Notes: a model not told the origin generated them from the letters alone. Positions 32,113-40,861 are shown, numbered from the stretch's first letter. The stretch: DNA of 42,061 nucleotides from an uncultured Actinomyces sp. (GCA_937926195.1 CALEXZ010000133.1:1-42061), one strand, 5' to 3'. Translations and numbers: made by a program.

Positions 32113-32502
32113 ATGAGTCCTGTCACGACGTCGGAGGCGGAGTTCGAGCGCGCGGTCGAGGACGCCCTCGACCTCATCCCGGCCGAGCTGCGTGACGCCA
32201 TGGACAACGTCGTCGTTCTCGTCGAGGACGAGCCCGAGCCCGACGATGTCACCGCCGAGGACTACGACGAGCTGGGCCGCCCCACCCTCCTCGGCCTGTA
32301 CGACGGCGTACCACTGACCGAGCGCGACGGTGGCTGGTCAGGGATGCTCCCGGACCGGATCCTCATCTTCAAGGGACCCCTGGAGCGCTGGTGCCGTGAC
32401 CGCGACGAGCTGGTGGAGGAGATCGCTGTCACCGTCATCCACGAGGTCGCTCACCACTTCGGCCTCGACGACGAGCGCCTGCACGAGCTCGGTTGGGGCT
32501 GA
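32113..32502 (+). CDS. Zincin-like metallopeptidase family protein
   Basis: A 129-residue minimal metalloprotease of the Zincin_1 (PF06262-like) family. The N-terminal half is very acidic (VEDEPEPDDVTAEDYDELGR). The C-terminus carries HEVAHHFGLDDERLHELGWG, i.e. HExxHxxG with a downstream Gly, giving zinc ligands His110, His114 and probably Asp or Glu. Complete and typical in length. It is transcribed away from the tRNA cluster; substrate and role are unknown in the family. Confidence 0.92.
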   Translation: MSPVTTSEAEFERAVEDALDLIPAELRDAMDNVVVLVEDEPEPDDVTAEDYDELGRPTLLGLYDGVPLTERDGGWSGMLPDRILIFKGPLERWCRDRDELVEEIAVTVIHEVAHHFGLDDERLHELGWG

Positions 32503-32552
32503 GGGCGTAGAGCCGCCCGCACGTGTCCCGGCAGGGGCCGACGGCGCCCTGC

Positions 32553-33509
32553 CTACAGCAGGACGACGACGACAACCCCCACGACGGCGAGCGCGAGCAC
32601 GACGCCGAGGCCGACGAAGACCCAGGTCCGGCGCGTACGGGACCCTGCGGAACCAGAGGCCGCCTGGGGCTGGTAGGTCCCGACACCCTGCGGCTGGAAA
32701 GGGACCGCACCGGGCGGCTGGAAGGCGGCGTAGTCCGGGGGCGGGGCCGGTGCCGCACCCTGAGGCTGGTAGGCGGCGTAGCTCGGAGGCGGGGCCGGTG
32801 CCGCACCGTGGGGTTGGAAGGGGGCGGCCCCCTGGGCGCCGGGCGCGGACCCTGCTGACGCCTGCGGACCGGCTTGCGGATCGGGCTGCGCGTCGGCGAC
32901 CGACCTCCATGCACCCGCAGGCATGACAGTCGTCGCCGCGGACTGGTTGAGGACGGGGTCCTGCACCTCCGGGCTCGACGCCCTGTCCATATCGGCCACG
33001 ATCTGGGCCCAGGCTCCTGCTGGGAGGACTGTCGTCGCAGCGCCATAGTCGATGACGGAGCCATCATCCCCAGCCGACTGAGACGAGGTGGCGGCGGGCG
33101 CCGAGGTCACCGGACTGGGCCCCGAGGCCACCGGGCCGGAAGACCCGGCCACCGGCTCAGGCCCCGAGGCCACCGGAGCGGACTCGGAACCGATGACGAC
33201 CGTGGCGGACTGCTCGTGGCTCGGTGCAGGCTCGTCGTCGGGGCGGGCGATGACCTGGCCCTGCACCGGCGCGGCGGACGCCGTCGGCTCCATCCCCGGC
33301 CCCGCGGCCCCGGACAGGTGCGGTGCGGGGTGCCAACCGACCAGTGCCAGCCACTCACGCAGCTCGGGGTAGAGCGCAGGGTTGGTTGCGAGCGTGGCGT
33401 GCAGGTCAGGGCGCTCAGCGGCGATCGCCGCCTGAAGTTGGTAATCGGTCGTCGTCGCCGCGACCGCGGGGGACGCGACACGGGCCGCCTGAAGCTGTTC
33501 GGTACCCAC
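32553..33509 (-). CDS. LRV-domain protein with disordered linker and C-terminal membrane anchor (paralog A)
   Basis: A 318-residue protein. Residues 1-55 are nearly identical to paralog B (35140-36783) and look like a variant leucine-rich-repeat domain (LQAAIAAERPDL, NPALYPELREWLA). A long Ala/Pro/Gln-rich linker follows with two copies of AATTV(L/M)PAGAW (about 155-166 and 191-202) and several QPxGA units (245-285). A single hydrophobic helix closes the protein (TWVFVGLGVVLALAVVGVVV), making it tail-anchored with the LRV domain in the cytosol. GTG start at 33509 with GGAAGG upstream. Function unknown; the recurrent ATTV motif could be a phospho-Thr/FHA docking site. Confidence 0.85.
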   Translation of the reverse strand: MGTEQLQAARVASPAVAATTTDYQLQAAIAAERPDLHATLATNPALYPELREWLALVGWHPAPHLSGAAGPGMEPTASAAPVQGQVIARPDDEPAPSHEQSATVVIGSESAPVASGPEPVAGSSGPVASGPSPVTSAPAATSSQSAGDDGSVIDYGAATTVLPAGAWAQIVADMDRASSPEVQDPVLNQSAATTVMPAGAWRSVADAQPDPQAGPQASAGSAPGAQGAAPFQPHGAAPAPPPSYAAYQPQGAAPAPPPDYAAFQPPGAVPFQPQGVGTYQPQAASGSAGSRTRRTWVFVGLGVVLALAVVGVVVVVLL

Positions 33510-33562
33510 GAGAGGAGCCTTCCGGTGCGGGAGTGCCGCGGCTCACGCCGAGCACGACTCCG

Positions 33563-33568
33563 ATAGTA
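33563..33568 (-). promoter_or_regulatory. -10 element of LRV paralog A
   Basis: Toward the gene it reads TACTAT within CTGGTTACTATCGG. The same -10 and flanks occur before paralog B at 36838-36843, with nearly the same distance to the GTG (54 and 55 bp), so the promoters were duplicated with the genes. Confidence 0.65.
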
Positions 33569-33825
33569 ACCAGACCGACGGCGATGGCGTCCGATCCCAC
33601 CCCCTCCCACCTGTCCGAGAGCCTCGTGGAACGCCGCCACCGGCAGCCACCGGTGGCCCGTCCCCCGCGCCGGGCCTCGGTCCTGCCCCTGCCGGCTCTC
33701 AGCACGACCGCTCCACCCGCGGGCCTTCCCGCCCCCACCCGCGCGGCCCGCAGCGGCAGCCGCACCCGCGCTTTCAGACGCGACAGATGAACGGCCCCGC
33801 TCACAACCTCCCCGGTCAGTTCAAC

Positions 33826-33831
33826 TAGGTT
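33826..33831 (+). promoter_or_regulatory. Leaderless-type -10 element of the GH3 gene
   Basis: TAGGTT, seven bases before the ATG at 33839. No Shine-Dalgarno sequence. Confidence 0.6.
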
Positions 33832-33838
33832 CGGCGCC

Positions 33839-35047
33839 ATGACACAGCGCATCCTGACCCGCCGCACGGTCCTCACAGGGACTCTGGCTGCCGGCGCCCT
33901 GGCCGCCTGCTCAGGAGCCCCGGATGCCGGGTCTGCGGCAGGGCCCTCGGCGACCGCCTCGGCACCGCCCTCACCCCGGGCGACGCCGTCGGCCACCACC
34001 TCCCCGGAGCCGGCAACGCCGCCGTCCGTCTCCCCCTTGGAGGAATGGAGCCTGGAGGAGCGGGTGGGCCAGCTGCTCATGGTGGGCGTGCCGGCCGAGG
34101 GCGCCTCACAGGAGCACGCCAACATCGTCTCAGCCGCGCACGCGGGCGGCGTCTTCCTGCACGGGCGCTGCGCCGACGGCGCCGAGGCCGCGCGGGCCGT
34201 CATCGCCTCCTACACGGCCCTGGCGTCCCGGACGGCACCGCTCGTCGCCACGGACCAGGAGGGCGGCGCGGTCCAGGTCCTGTCCGGCCCGGGCCTCTCC
34301 GCGCTCCCGGCGCCCGAGGAGCAGGCGCTGCTGGGCCCCGAGGTGTTGACCGCCCGCGCCGCCAGCTGGGGTGCGGAGCTCGCGGCGGCGGGGGTGACGA
34401 TGAACCTCGCTCCCTGCGCGGACCTCGTGGACACCCTGGCGCCGTCGGCCAACGCACCCATCGGCGCCTGGGGGCGCCAATACGGCACCGACGCCGCCAC
34501 CGTCACGGCCGGGGTCCTCGCCTTCAGCGAGGGGATGCGCTCGGCGGGCGTGGAGCCGGTGGTCAAGCACTTCCCCGGCCTGGGACGCGTCACCGACAAC
34601 ACGGACACCGCCTCCCGGGTGGCCGACTCGGTCACCGTCCGCGACGGCGACCCGGCCGTCGGCGTCTTCGCCGAGGCGGTCGGGGCGGGGGCGCGCGCGG
34701 TCATGGTCTCCTCGGCCACCTACCTGCTCATCGACCCCGGTGCTCCGGCCTGCTTCTCCCCCGTCGTCGTCACCGACATGCTGCGCGGGGACCTCGGCTT
34801 CACCGGGGTGGTGATGACCGACGACGTGTCCGCGGCCGCCCAGGTGCAGGACTGGTCCCCGGCTGAGCGGGCGGTGCTGGCCGTGCGGGCCGGCGTGGAT
34901 GTGGTGCTGGCCTCCGCTGACGCCTCGGTGGCGCCGGAGATGGCACGGGCGCTCGTGGCCGAGGCGCAGGCCGACGCGGACTTCGCGGCCCTGGTGGACC
35001 GGGCGGCGAGGCGGGTGCTCGCCCTCAAGGGGGTCCCGGGCGCCTGA
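33839..35047 (+). CDS. Glycoside hydrolase family 3 lipoprotein
   Basis: Secreted lipid-anchored beta-N-acetylglucosaminidase-like enzyme of 402 residues, probably acting on cell-wall fragments. The N-terminal region is Arg-rich (TQRILTRRTV) followed by a hydrophobic core and lipobox LAAC (Cys24), then a Ser/Pro/Thr linker to about 62. The GH3 N-domain has RVGQLLMVGVPAEG, TDQEGGAVQVLSG, KHFPGLGRVTDNTDTA and the nucleophile region GVVMTDDVSAA. The usual NagZ loop with Asp-x-His after KHFPG is not seen; KHFPGLGRVTxNTDT marks a separate actinobacterial subfamily. ATG at 33839, TAGGTT seven bases upstream. Confidence 0.92.
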   Translation: MTQRILTRRTVLTGTLAAGALAACSGAPDAGSAAGPSATASAPPSPRATPSATTSPEPATPPSVSPLEEWSLEERVGQLLMVGVPAEGASQEHANIVSAAHAGGVFLHGRCADGAEAARAVIASYTALASRTAPLVATDQEGGAVQVLSGPGLSALPAPEEQALLGPEVLTARAASWGAELAAAGVTMNLAPCADLVDTLAPSANAPIGAWGRQYGTDAATVTAGVLAFSEGMRSAGVEPVVKHFPGLGRVTDNTDTASRVADSVTVRDGDPAVGVFAEAVGAGARAVMVSSATYLLIDPGAPACFSPVVVTDMLRGDLGFTGVVMTDDVSAAAQVQDWSPAERAVLAVRAGVDVVLASADASVAPEMARALVAEAQADADFAALVDRAARRVLALKGVPGA

Positions 35048-35111
35048 GCTCGGCCGGGCCGAAGCCCGGGAGGAAGCCCCGGCGGGGCGCGCTCACGCGG
35101 TCCCGGAGCCG

Positions 35112-35132
35112 GGGGCCCGGGGCCCGGGGCCC
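35112..35132. repeat. Three tandem GGGGCCC heptamers between convergent genes
   Basis: Self-complementary 7-mers repeated three times and followed by GGGCGCC, in the 92-bp gap between the GH3 gene and paralog B. They can fold strongly and may terminate both transcripts. Confidence 0.7.
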
Positions 35133-35139
35133 GGGCGCC

Positions 35140-36783
35140 TCAGCGCAGGACGGTCGTGCCCTCGCTGGAGCCGCCGACCTTGAGGTACTTGGCGAAGCAG
35201 TCGTCCTTGGACAGGCCGTGGGCGTCGCACCAGGCGTTGGCCTCCTCTGCGGTGGCGAAGGGCTCGGCGACGGCGACGACCCACCAGTGCCCACCGGCGT
35301 CGAAGACGGACCAGTCGTCGGAGTACAGCAGGATGGCGTTCGGGAAGGTCGCCTTGAGGCGCAGGTAGTGCTCCCAGACGGCGCCCGCGTCCCAGGTGGT
35401 GCCGTCGAGGACAAGCCCAGGCTTCTTCGAGGACAGTTGCGGCACCCAGGTGCCGTCGAGCGGGCCGGAGACGGTGGCGGAGTCGGCGTCGGCCTGGCTG
35501 CGCAACAGACCCAGCCAGATCGTGTCCATGGTGGCCGCGTCCGGGGCGCTGGCCGTGTCGAGGCGAAGCGGGCCAGCGGCGGTGGTGGCCCCGGTCTCAC
35601 CGGACTGGTCGCGGGCGACGGACAGCGTGGCGCGGTCGACGGCGATCTGGGCGGCGCTGACGTAGCTGAAGGACGGCTCGAAGACGAAGGTGACGCCCGT
35701 GCCGGAGGCGGGGACGGCGACGGGCGCCCGGCTCAGGTCGAAGACGGCGACGGCGGCGACCACGCGGGTGGACGAGCTCAGGCTCGCGCCCTTGAGGGGG
35801 CCGGAGAGGGTGACGAGGTTGGAGGCGCCGGACAGGACGTCCCCGTCCTTGCAGGAGGGGGTTATGCGCACGTCCACCTCGAGGCTGCCGCCGCGGTCGC
35901 GCACGGCCAGGACCTCGTAGGAGGGCTCGTTGGGGCAGCGGGTCACCTGGGTGGCGCTCGCCGTGGGCGGTGCAGGAGCCGTGACCGAGGCCGTGGCGGT
36001 AGCCGAGGCCGCGACCGAGGGCCCGGCGGGCACGCTCGGGGCCGCGGTGGTGGGGTGGTCGCCCCGGCGCAGGAGGAAGACGGCGGCGCCCACGAGGGCG
36101 AGGACGATCAGGCAGATGAGGAGGATGAGCCACAGACGACGTCGTCTGGGCTTGCCCTCGGCCGGGGAGGCGGCAGGCTGGACAGGAGGAAGAGCCCGAG
36201 ACGGGGCCTGCTGGACGGCGGCAGGCTGGACAGGAGGCAGTGCCCCGGACGGGACCTGCTGGACGGCAGCCACCCGAGTGGGCGCCACCACCTGGGTCGG
36301 CGCCTCAGACACGGGCTGCGGTGAGACGCCCCGCCCGTCCCAGCTGTGGTCGGCGCCCGCGACGCCGTCGGGAGTCATCGGGGCGCTCACCGGCAGGAAG
36401 GTGGTCTCAGCGGTCCGTACGCCGGGGGCCTGCGCCCCGGGCGCGCTCCCGTCCGGCTCCGCCTGCTGCCCACCCGCCGCGGCTCCGGCGGCCTCGGCAT
36501 CGGTCCCAGCGGCCCCGGCATCGTCACCGGCAGCCTCAACGACCTGCGCGGCTGTGCAGTCCGGAGCCCCCGTCCCCGGGTGCCCGGCGGCCTCGGCCGC
36601 GGTCCTCCGGGTCACCTCGGCGAGCCACTCCCGCAGCTCGGGGTAGAGCGCCGGGTTGGCCGCGAGCGCGGCGCGCAGGTCGGGGCGCTCAGCGGCGATC
36701 GCCGCCTGGAGGTGGTGGTCGGTCGTCGTCGCCGCGACCGCGGGGGACGCGACACGGGCCGCCTGAAGTTGTTCGGTACCCAC
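35140..36783 (-). CDS. LRV-domain membrane protein with extracytoplasmic domain (paralog B)
   Basis: A 547-residue protein. Residues 1-55 match paralog A almost exactly (GTEQLQAARVASPAVAATTT, then LQAAIAAERPDL). An Ala/Gly/Pro-rich linker carries a 16-residue tandem repeat (AVQQxPSxALPPVQPA at 173-204), a basic stop-transfer (KPRRRR) and one helix (about 217-238). The external part (260-547) contains two Cys-containing segments (TRCPNEPSYEV, TPSCKDGD) and a C-terminal SPOR-like or protease-inhibitor-like region (DAGGHWWVVAVAEPFATAEE, AWCDAHGLSKDDCFAKYL). The GTG at 36783 is chosen by alignment with paralog A. Function unknown; single-pass topology suggests linking a cytosolic partner to the wall. 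Confidence 0.85.
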   Translation of the reverse strand: MGTEQLQAARVASPAVAATTTDHHLQAAIAAERPDLRAALAANPALYPELREWLAEVTRRTAAEAAGHPGTGAPDCTAAQVVEAAGDDAGAAGTDAEAAGAAAGGQQAEPDGSAPGAQAPGVRTAETTFLPVSAPMTPDGVAGADHSWDGRGVSPQPVSEAPTQVVAPTRVAAVQQVPSGALPPVQPAAVQQAPSRALPPVQPAASPAEGKPRRRRLWLILLICLIVLALVGAAVFLLRRGDHPTTAAPSVPAGPSVAASATATASVTAPAPPTASATQVTRCPNEPSYEVLAVRDRGGSLEVDVRITPSCKDGDVLSGASNLVTLSGPLKGASLSSSTRVVAAVAVFDLSRAPVAVPASGTGVTFVFEPSFSYVSAAQIAVDRATLSVARDQSGETGATTAAGPLRLDTASAPDAATMDTIWLGLLRSQADADSATVSGPLDGTWVPQLSSKKPGLVLDGTTWDAGAVWEHYLRLKATFPNAILLYSDDWSVFDAGGHWWVVAVAEPFATAEEANAWCDAHGLSKDDCFAKYLKVGGSSEGTTVLR

Positions 36784-36801
36784 GTCAGAAGCCTTCCGGT
36801 A

Positions 36802-36843
36802 CGGGAGTGTCACGACATCAGGTCGGACACACTCCCGATAGTA
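36802..36843 (-). promoter_or_regulatory. Promoter and leader dyad of LRV paralog B
   Basis: The -10 TACTAT (36838-36843) is followed directly by a 9-bp dyad, CGGGAGTGT…ACACTCCCG (36802-36837). Paralog A has an imperfect counterpart (GGAGT…ACTCC) at the same position with a different loop, so a conserved operator or RNA hairpin is likely. Confidence 0.5.
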
Positions 36844-36910
36844 ACCAGACCGACAAGCGACGGCGTCCAATCCCACACCCACGGCCCTGCCCGGCCCCCA
36901 CCGCCGTCGA

Positions 36911-36916
36911 TAGCCT
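36911..36916 (+). promoter_or_regulatory. Candidate -10 element of the ABC exporter operon
   Basis: TAGCCT, ten bases before the ATG at 36927; initiation would fall about three bases before the start codon, nearly leaderless. Confidence 0.45.
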
Positions 36917-36926
36917 GACCCGCATC

Positions 36927-38939
36927 ATGCCGACCCCCAGACAGGACCCCGACCGGGCCGCCACCGCCTCCGCCCGCACCGGCGGGCGCTGGATCCCGGT
37001 GCCCGACGCCCCCTTGCCCCAGCCCCCCGCCCACAGCTCAGGCGCCCTCCTGCGCTGGCTCGTCGCACGGGCCCTCGCACCCGTTGTCGTGGCGACCCTG
37101 GCGGCCACGACGTCGAACGTCATCCAGGCCGTCGTGCCCGGCTTCCTCGGCGCCGCCCTCGACTCCGGCATCGACAACGGCCTCAGCGCGCGGCTGTGGA
37201 CCATCAGCCTGGTGCTGCTCGTCCTGTTCTGCGTCTACGCCCTCGGGGACACAGGCGGCTCCTACTTCCGGGACCTCGCCTGGATGCGGGTGAGCTTCGA
37301 CGTCGACCGGCTCGTCGCGCGCCAGGTCTCCACCACCGGAGCCGACCTGGGCCGCCAGACCTCCACCGGAGAGATCGCAGCCATCGTCGCCTCCGACGCC
37401 GAGCACATGGCGAACCTCGTCCAGCACCTGCCCGGTCTCATCGGCGCCGCCGTCTCCTTCCTCGTCGTCGCCGTCCTCATGCTCGACACCTCCGTGCGCC
37501 TGGGGCTCATCGCCCTCATCGGCATGCCGCTGGTCGCCTGGATTGTCGCGCTCGTCATCAAGCCCCTGCAGCGGCGTCAGGCCTACCAGCGAGAGGCCCA
37601 GTCGCAGGTGACGACCATCACGACGGACACGGTCGCGGGCCTGCGGATCCTGCGCGGCATCGGCGGCGAGGACGTCTTCGCCAGGCGCTACCGCGACGCC
37701 TCCCAGGAGCTGCGGCGACGAGGCGTGTCGGTCGCCGGCACGCAGTCCGTCCTCATGAGCCTGCAGGTGCTGCTTCCCGGGCTGTTCGTCGCCGTCGTCG
37801 TGTGGGCCGCAGCCCGCATGGCGCTCAGCGGGGAGATCACCGCCGGGAATCTCGTGACCTTCTACGGCTACACCGCCTACCTGTCCTGGCCCCTCATGGA
37901 GTTCTCCTACACCGTGCAGGAGTTCACGCGCGCCCGCGTCGGCGCCCGCCGCCTGCAGCGCCTCCTGCACGTGTCCCCCACCGCCGGGAGCGTCGACGAG
38001 CGCCTGAGCCTCGACCCGGCACGCGGCACGACCGTCACGGGCACCCTGGAGGACCACGCCTCGGGCGTGCGCATCGAGCCGGGGCACATGACCGCGCTCG
38101 TGTGCTCCGACCCCGACGTGTCGGCCACCGTCGCCACCCGCCTCGGGCGGTTTCACGACGACGCCCCCGCCGTCACGCTCGCCGGCCGGCCGCTGACGCA
38201 GATGCCCCTGGCGGACGTGCGCGCCAGTGTCGTCGTCAGCGGCGCCACCGCCCAGCTGTTCACCGGCACGCTGCGCGAGGCCCTGGACGTGCGCGGCGGC
38301 CGGGTGCCGGAGCCGGTCGACGTCGCGGCCCTCGTCGCCGCGGAGGACGACCGGGCCGGATCCGCCCTGGAGCAGGACGTGCGCCCCACCATCGTGCGAG
38401 CCGACGGCGACGAGAGGCTCCTCGCCGCCCTGGAGGTCGCCGACGCCCACGACGTCCTGTCCTCCCTCGAGCACGGTCTGGCGGGGATGGTCACCGAGAA
38501 GGGACGGTCCCTGTCCGGCGGGCAGCGTCAGCGCGTCGCGCTCGCCCGGGCGCTGCTCACCGAGACGCCCGCCCTCGTGCTCATCGAGCCGACCAGCGCC
38601 CTGGACTCGCACACCGAGTCGCGCGTGGCGCGCCGTGTCCACGAGGCCCGGCGCGGGCGCACCACCGTCGTCGTCACCGAGTCCCCGCTCGTCCTCGAGG
38701 CCTGTGACGAGGTGGTCCTGCTCGACGCCGAGGGCCGCGAGCGCGTGCGCTCCACCCACCGGGACCTACTTGCCCGGGCCCGCACGGGCGAGGAGCACGC
38801 GCTCGCCTACCGGGCCGTCGTCGCCCGCGCCGCAGGCGAGCCGGATACCGAGGGCCCCGCCCGTCCGGGTACCGAGGGCCCCGCCCGCCTGGGAACCCAC
38901 GCCCCCACCCGTCCGGACACCGAGGAGGTGGGACGCTGA
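36927..38939 (+). CDS. ABC exporter half-transporter A, degenerate nucleotide-binding domain
   Basis: A 670-residue fused membrane/ATPase subunit with six helices (about 45-330) and a C-terminal ATPase domain. The Walker A position (393-402) reads CSDPDVSATV, with no Lys or P-loop glycines. The Q-loop reads VVSGA, Walker B is LVLIEPTSALD (Ile553 replaces Asp), and the H-loop is VVVTES (Glu585 replaces His). The signature motif LSGGQRQRVALARAL (529-543) is intact. The subunit therefore cannot hydrolyse ATP alone but can complete the partner's site. The ATG at 36927 fits the upstream TAGCCT. The stop overlaps the next start (TGATG). An Ala/Pro-rich tail with repeated GPARPGTE units ends the protein. 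Confidence 0.93.
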   Translation: MPTPRQDPDRAATASARTGGRWIPVPDAPLPQPPAHSSGALLRWLVARALAPVVVATLAATTSNVIQAVVPGFLGAALDSGIDNGLSARLWTISLVLLVLFCVYALGDTGGSYFRDLAWMRVSFDVDRLVARQVSTTGADLGRQTSTGEIAAIVASDAEHMANLVQHLPGLIGAAVSFLVVAVLMLDTSVRLGLIALIGMPLVAWIVALVIKPLQRRQAYQREAQSQVTTITTDTVAGLRILRGIGGEDVFARRYRDASQELRRRGVSVAGTQSVLMSLQVLLPGLFVAVVVWAAARMALSGEITAGNLVTFYGYTAYLSWPLMEFSYTVQEFTRARVGARRLQRLLHVSPTAGSVDERLSLDPARGTTVTGTLEDHASGVRIEPGHMTALVCSDPDVSATVATRLGRFHDDAPAVTLAGRPLTQMPLADVRASVVVSGATAQLFTGTLREALDVRGGRVPEPVDVAALVAAEDDRAGSALEQDVRPTIVRADGDERLLAALEVADAHDVLSSLEHGLAGMVTEKGRSLSGGQRQRVALARALLTETPALVLIEPTSALDSHTESRVARRVHEARRGRTTVVVTESPLVLEACDEVVLLDAEGRERVRSTHRDLLARARTGEEHALAYRAVVARAAGEPDTEGPARPGTEGPARLGTHAPTRPDTEEVGR

Positions 38940-40675
38940 TGGCCCTGCCCCTGGCACCCGGCAAGGTCGCGATGCGCAAGACCCTGGGCATCATGGCCTC
39001 CTACCGCGCCCGCTTCTGGATGGTCCTGCTGCTACAGATCACGGCCGTGGGCGCCACGCTCGTCGCCCCGCAGCTGCTGGGACGGCTCGTCACCCGCGTC
39101 TCGGCGGGCACCGCCACCGTCGACTACGTCGACAAGATCGTGCTCACGATCATCCTCGTGACGATCATCGGCGCGGTCATCAACCGTTACGCGCAGATGC
39201 ACGCGCGCACCCTCGGCGAGTCCGTCTTCGCGGACCTGCGCGAGCGGATGATGGAGCGCGTCGTCCACCTGCCGCTGAGCGCCGTCGAGTCCGCGGGCAC
39301 CGGGGACCTCGTGGGGCGCACCACCAACGACGTCTCGCGCATCGAGTTCCTCGTGCGCGTCGGCATCCCCCAGATCATGGTCTGCACGGTGACGATCGTC
39401 TTCACGATCGTGGCCGCCGCCCTGAGTGACCCTCTGCTGGCGCTGGGGCTGCTCGTCGTCGCACCGCCCGTCTACCTCATGATGAGCTGGTACCTGCCGA
39501 TCTCCGTGCCCGCCTACCGGGCCGCGTCCTCCGCCTTCGCGCGCCTCAACGGCGCCATCTCCGAGACCGTCGAGCACGCGCAGACGGTCGACGCGCTGGG
39601 CATCGGCGCCCGCCGCGAGCAGGTGGTCCTCACCCACGTCACCGAGGCGTGGAGCCTGGAGAAGTACACCGCGCTCCTGCGGGTGCGGCTGCTCCTCGTC
39701 CTCGACGTCGCCTGGCGGGCGCCCGTCGTCGTCATCCTCCTGTGGGGCGGGTTCCTCGCCGGGCACGGCATGGCGTCGCTCGGGGCGATCACGACGGTCG
39801 CCCTGTACGCGATGGAGCTGCGCAAGACCATCGGCCAGCTGACGTTCTGGATCGACCAGGTCCAGGTCAGCCAGGCCTCCCTCTCACGCATCCTCGGCGT
39901 CGAGGAGGTCGAGGCGGACCGCACCCCCACCGGGCAGGTGCCCGAGGACACCCGTCTGGTGCTGCGCGACGTGCGCTTCTCCTACCGCGAGGGCGTCGAG
40001 GTGCTGCACGGGGTGAGCCTGGAGCTGCGGGCCGGGGAACGGCTGGCCGTCGTCGGCCCCTCCGGTTCGGGCAAGTCGACGCTGGGGCGGATGCTCGCGG
40101 GCATCCACCCGCCCACCTCCGGCTCGGTGACCGTGGGCGGGGTGGCGCTGACGGACCTGCCGGAGGAGGAGCTGCGCCGCCACGTCGCGCTCGTCACCCA
40201 GGAGCAGCACGTCTTCGTCGGCACCATCGCCGACAACATCCGCCTGGGGCGCCCTGAGGCCGACGACACCACGATCCGCCGCGCGCTTGAGGCGATCGGG
40301 GCGTCCTCCTGGGTGGACGCCCTGGAGGACGGCATGGACACGATGGTTGGCTCCGGGCACCTGACGCTCACGCCCGCGCAGGCACAGGAGGTGGCGCTGG
40401 CGCGCCTGGTCCTGCTGGACCCGCACACCCTCATCCTCGACGAGGCCACGAGCCTGCTCGACCCGCGCGCGGCGCGCACGCTGGAGCGGACCCTGTCGAC
40501 GGCCCTGGCCGGGCGCACGGTCATCGAGATCGCGCACCGCCTGTACACGGCGCAGGACGCGGACCGGGTCGCCGTCGTCATGGACGGGCGCGTGGTCGAG
40601 CTCGGCACGCACGACGAGCTCGTGGCGCTGGGCGGCGAGTACGCGAGCCTGTGGGAGGCCTGGAGCCAGGAGTAG
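38939..40675 (+). CDS. ABC exporter half-transporter B, active nucleotide-binding domain
   Basis: A 578-residue partner of the preceding subunit with six helices (about 18-320). Walker A GPSGSGKST (373-381), Q-loop Gln421, Walker B TLILDEATSLLD (Asp501/Glu502) and H-loop His533 are all intact, but the signature motif is LTPAQ (477-481) instead of LSGGQ. It thus complements subunit A: one composite ATP site is complete and the other is degenerate on both faces. GGAGGTG precedes the overlapping TGATG. Related heterodimers (TmrAB, BmrCD, TM287/288) export drugs, peptides or lipids; the substrate here is unknown. Confidence 0.95.
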   Translation: MALPLAPGKVAMRKTLGIMASYRARFWMVLLLQITAVGATLVAPQLLGRLVTRVSAGTATVDYVDKIVLTIILVTIIGAVINRYAQMHARTLGESVFADLRERMMERVVHLPLSAVESAGTGDLVGRTTNDVSRIEFLVRVGIPQIMVCTVTIVFTIVAAALSDPLLALGLLVVAPPVYLMMSWYLPISVPAYRAASSAFARLNGAISETVEHAQTVDALGIGARREQVVLTHVTEAWSLEKYTALLRVRLLLVLDVAWRAPVVVILLWGGFLAGHGMASLGAITTVALYAMELRKTIGQLTFWIDQVQVSQASLSRILGVEEVEADRTPTGQVPEDTRLVLRDVRFSYREGVEVLHGVSLELRAGERLAVVGPSGSGKSTLGRMLAGIHPPTSGSVTVGGVALTDLPEEELRRHVALVTQEQHVFVGTIADNIRLGRPEADDTTIRRALEAIGASSWVDALEDGMDTMVGSGHLTLTPAQAQEVALARLVLLDPHTLILDEATSLLDPRAARTLERTLSTALAGRTVIEIAHRLYTAQDADRVAVVMDGRVVELGTHDELVALGGEYASLWEAWSQE

Positions 40676-40861
40676 GGGCGGGGCTCGGAGTCGGGCGGTT
40701 CCGGGTCGCCGAGGGCGCGCCGGCCGGGCGGCTTCCCTCTCCCCGTGCAGCGGCGTACGCCTGCCCGTGGAGAAGTCACCATCCGGAGACAGCGCCCGGA
40801 GCCGCTACTCTCGCCCGGTGTCGGCGCGCCCCGCGCCGCAGCACCCGCAACGGAGGTACTT

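Larger units (their letters stand above)
33510..33838. other. Divergent promoter region of paralog A and the GH3 lipoprotein
   Basis: Contains the paralog A promoter (33563-33568) and leader dyad at the left and the GH3 -10 element at the right. The middle 200 bp is GC-rich with no recognised gene. Confidence 0.6.

Noticed and set aside
36927..38939. Subunit A of the ABC exporter as a pseudogene
   Set aside because: The frame is complete, the signature motif and membrane domain are intact, and the losses are complemented by subunit B.
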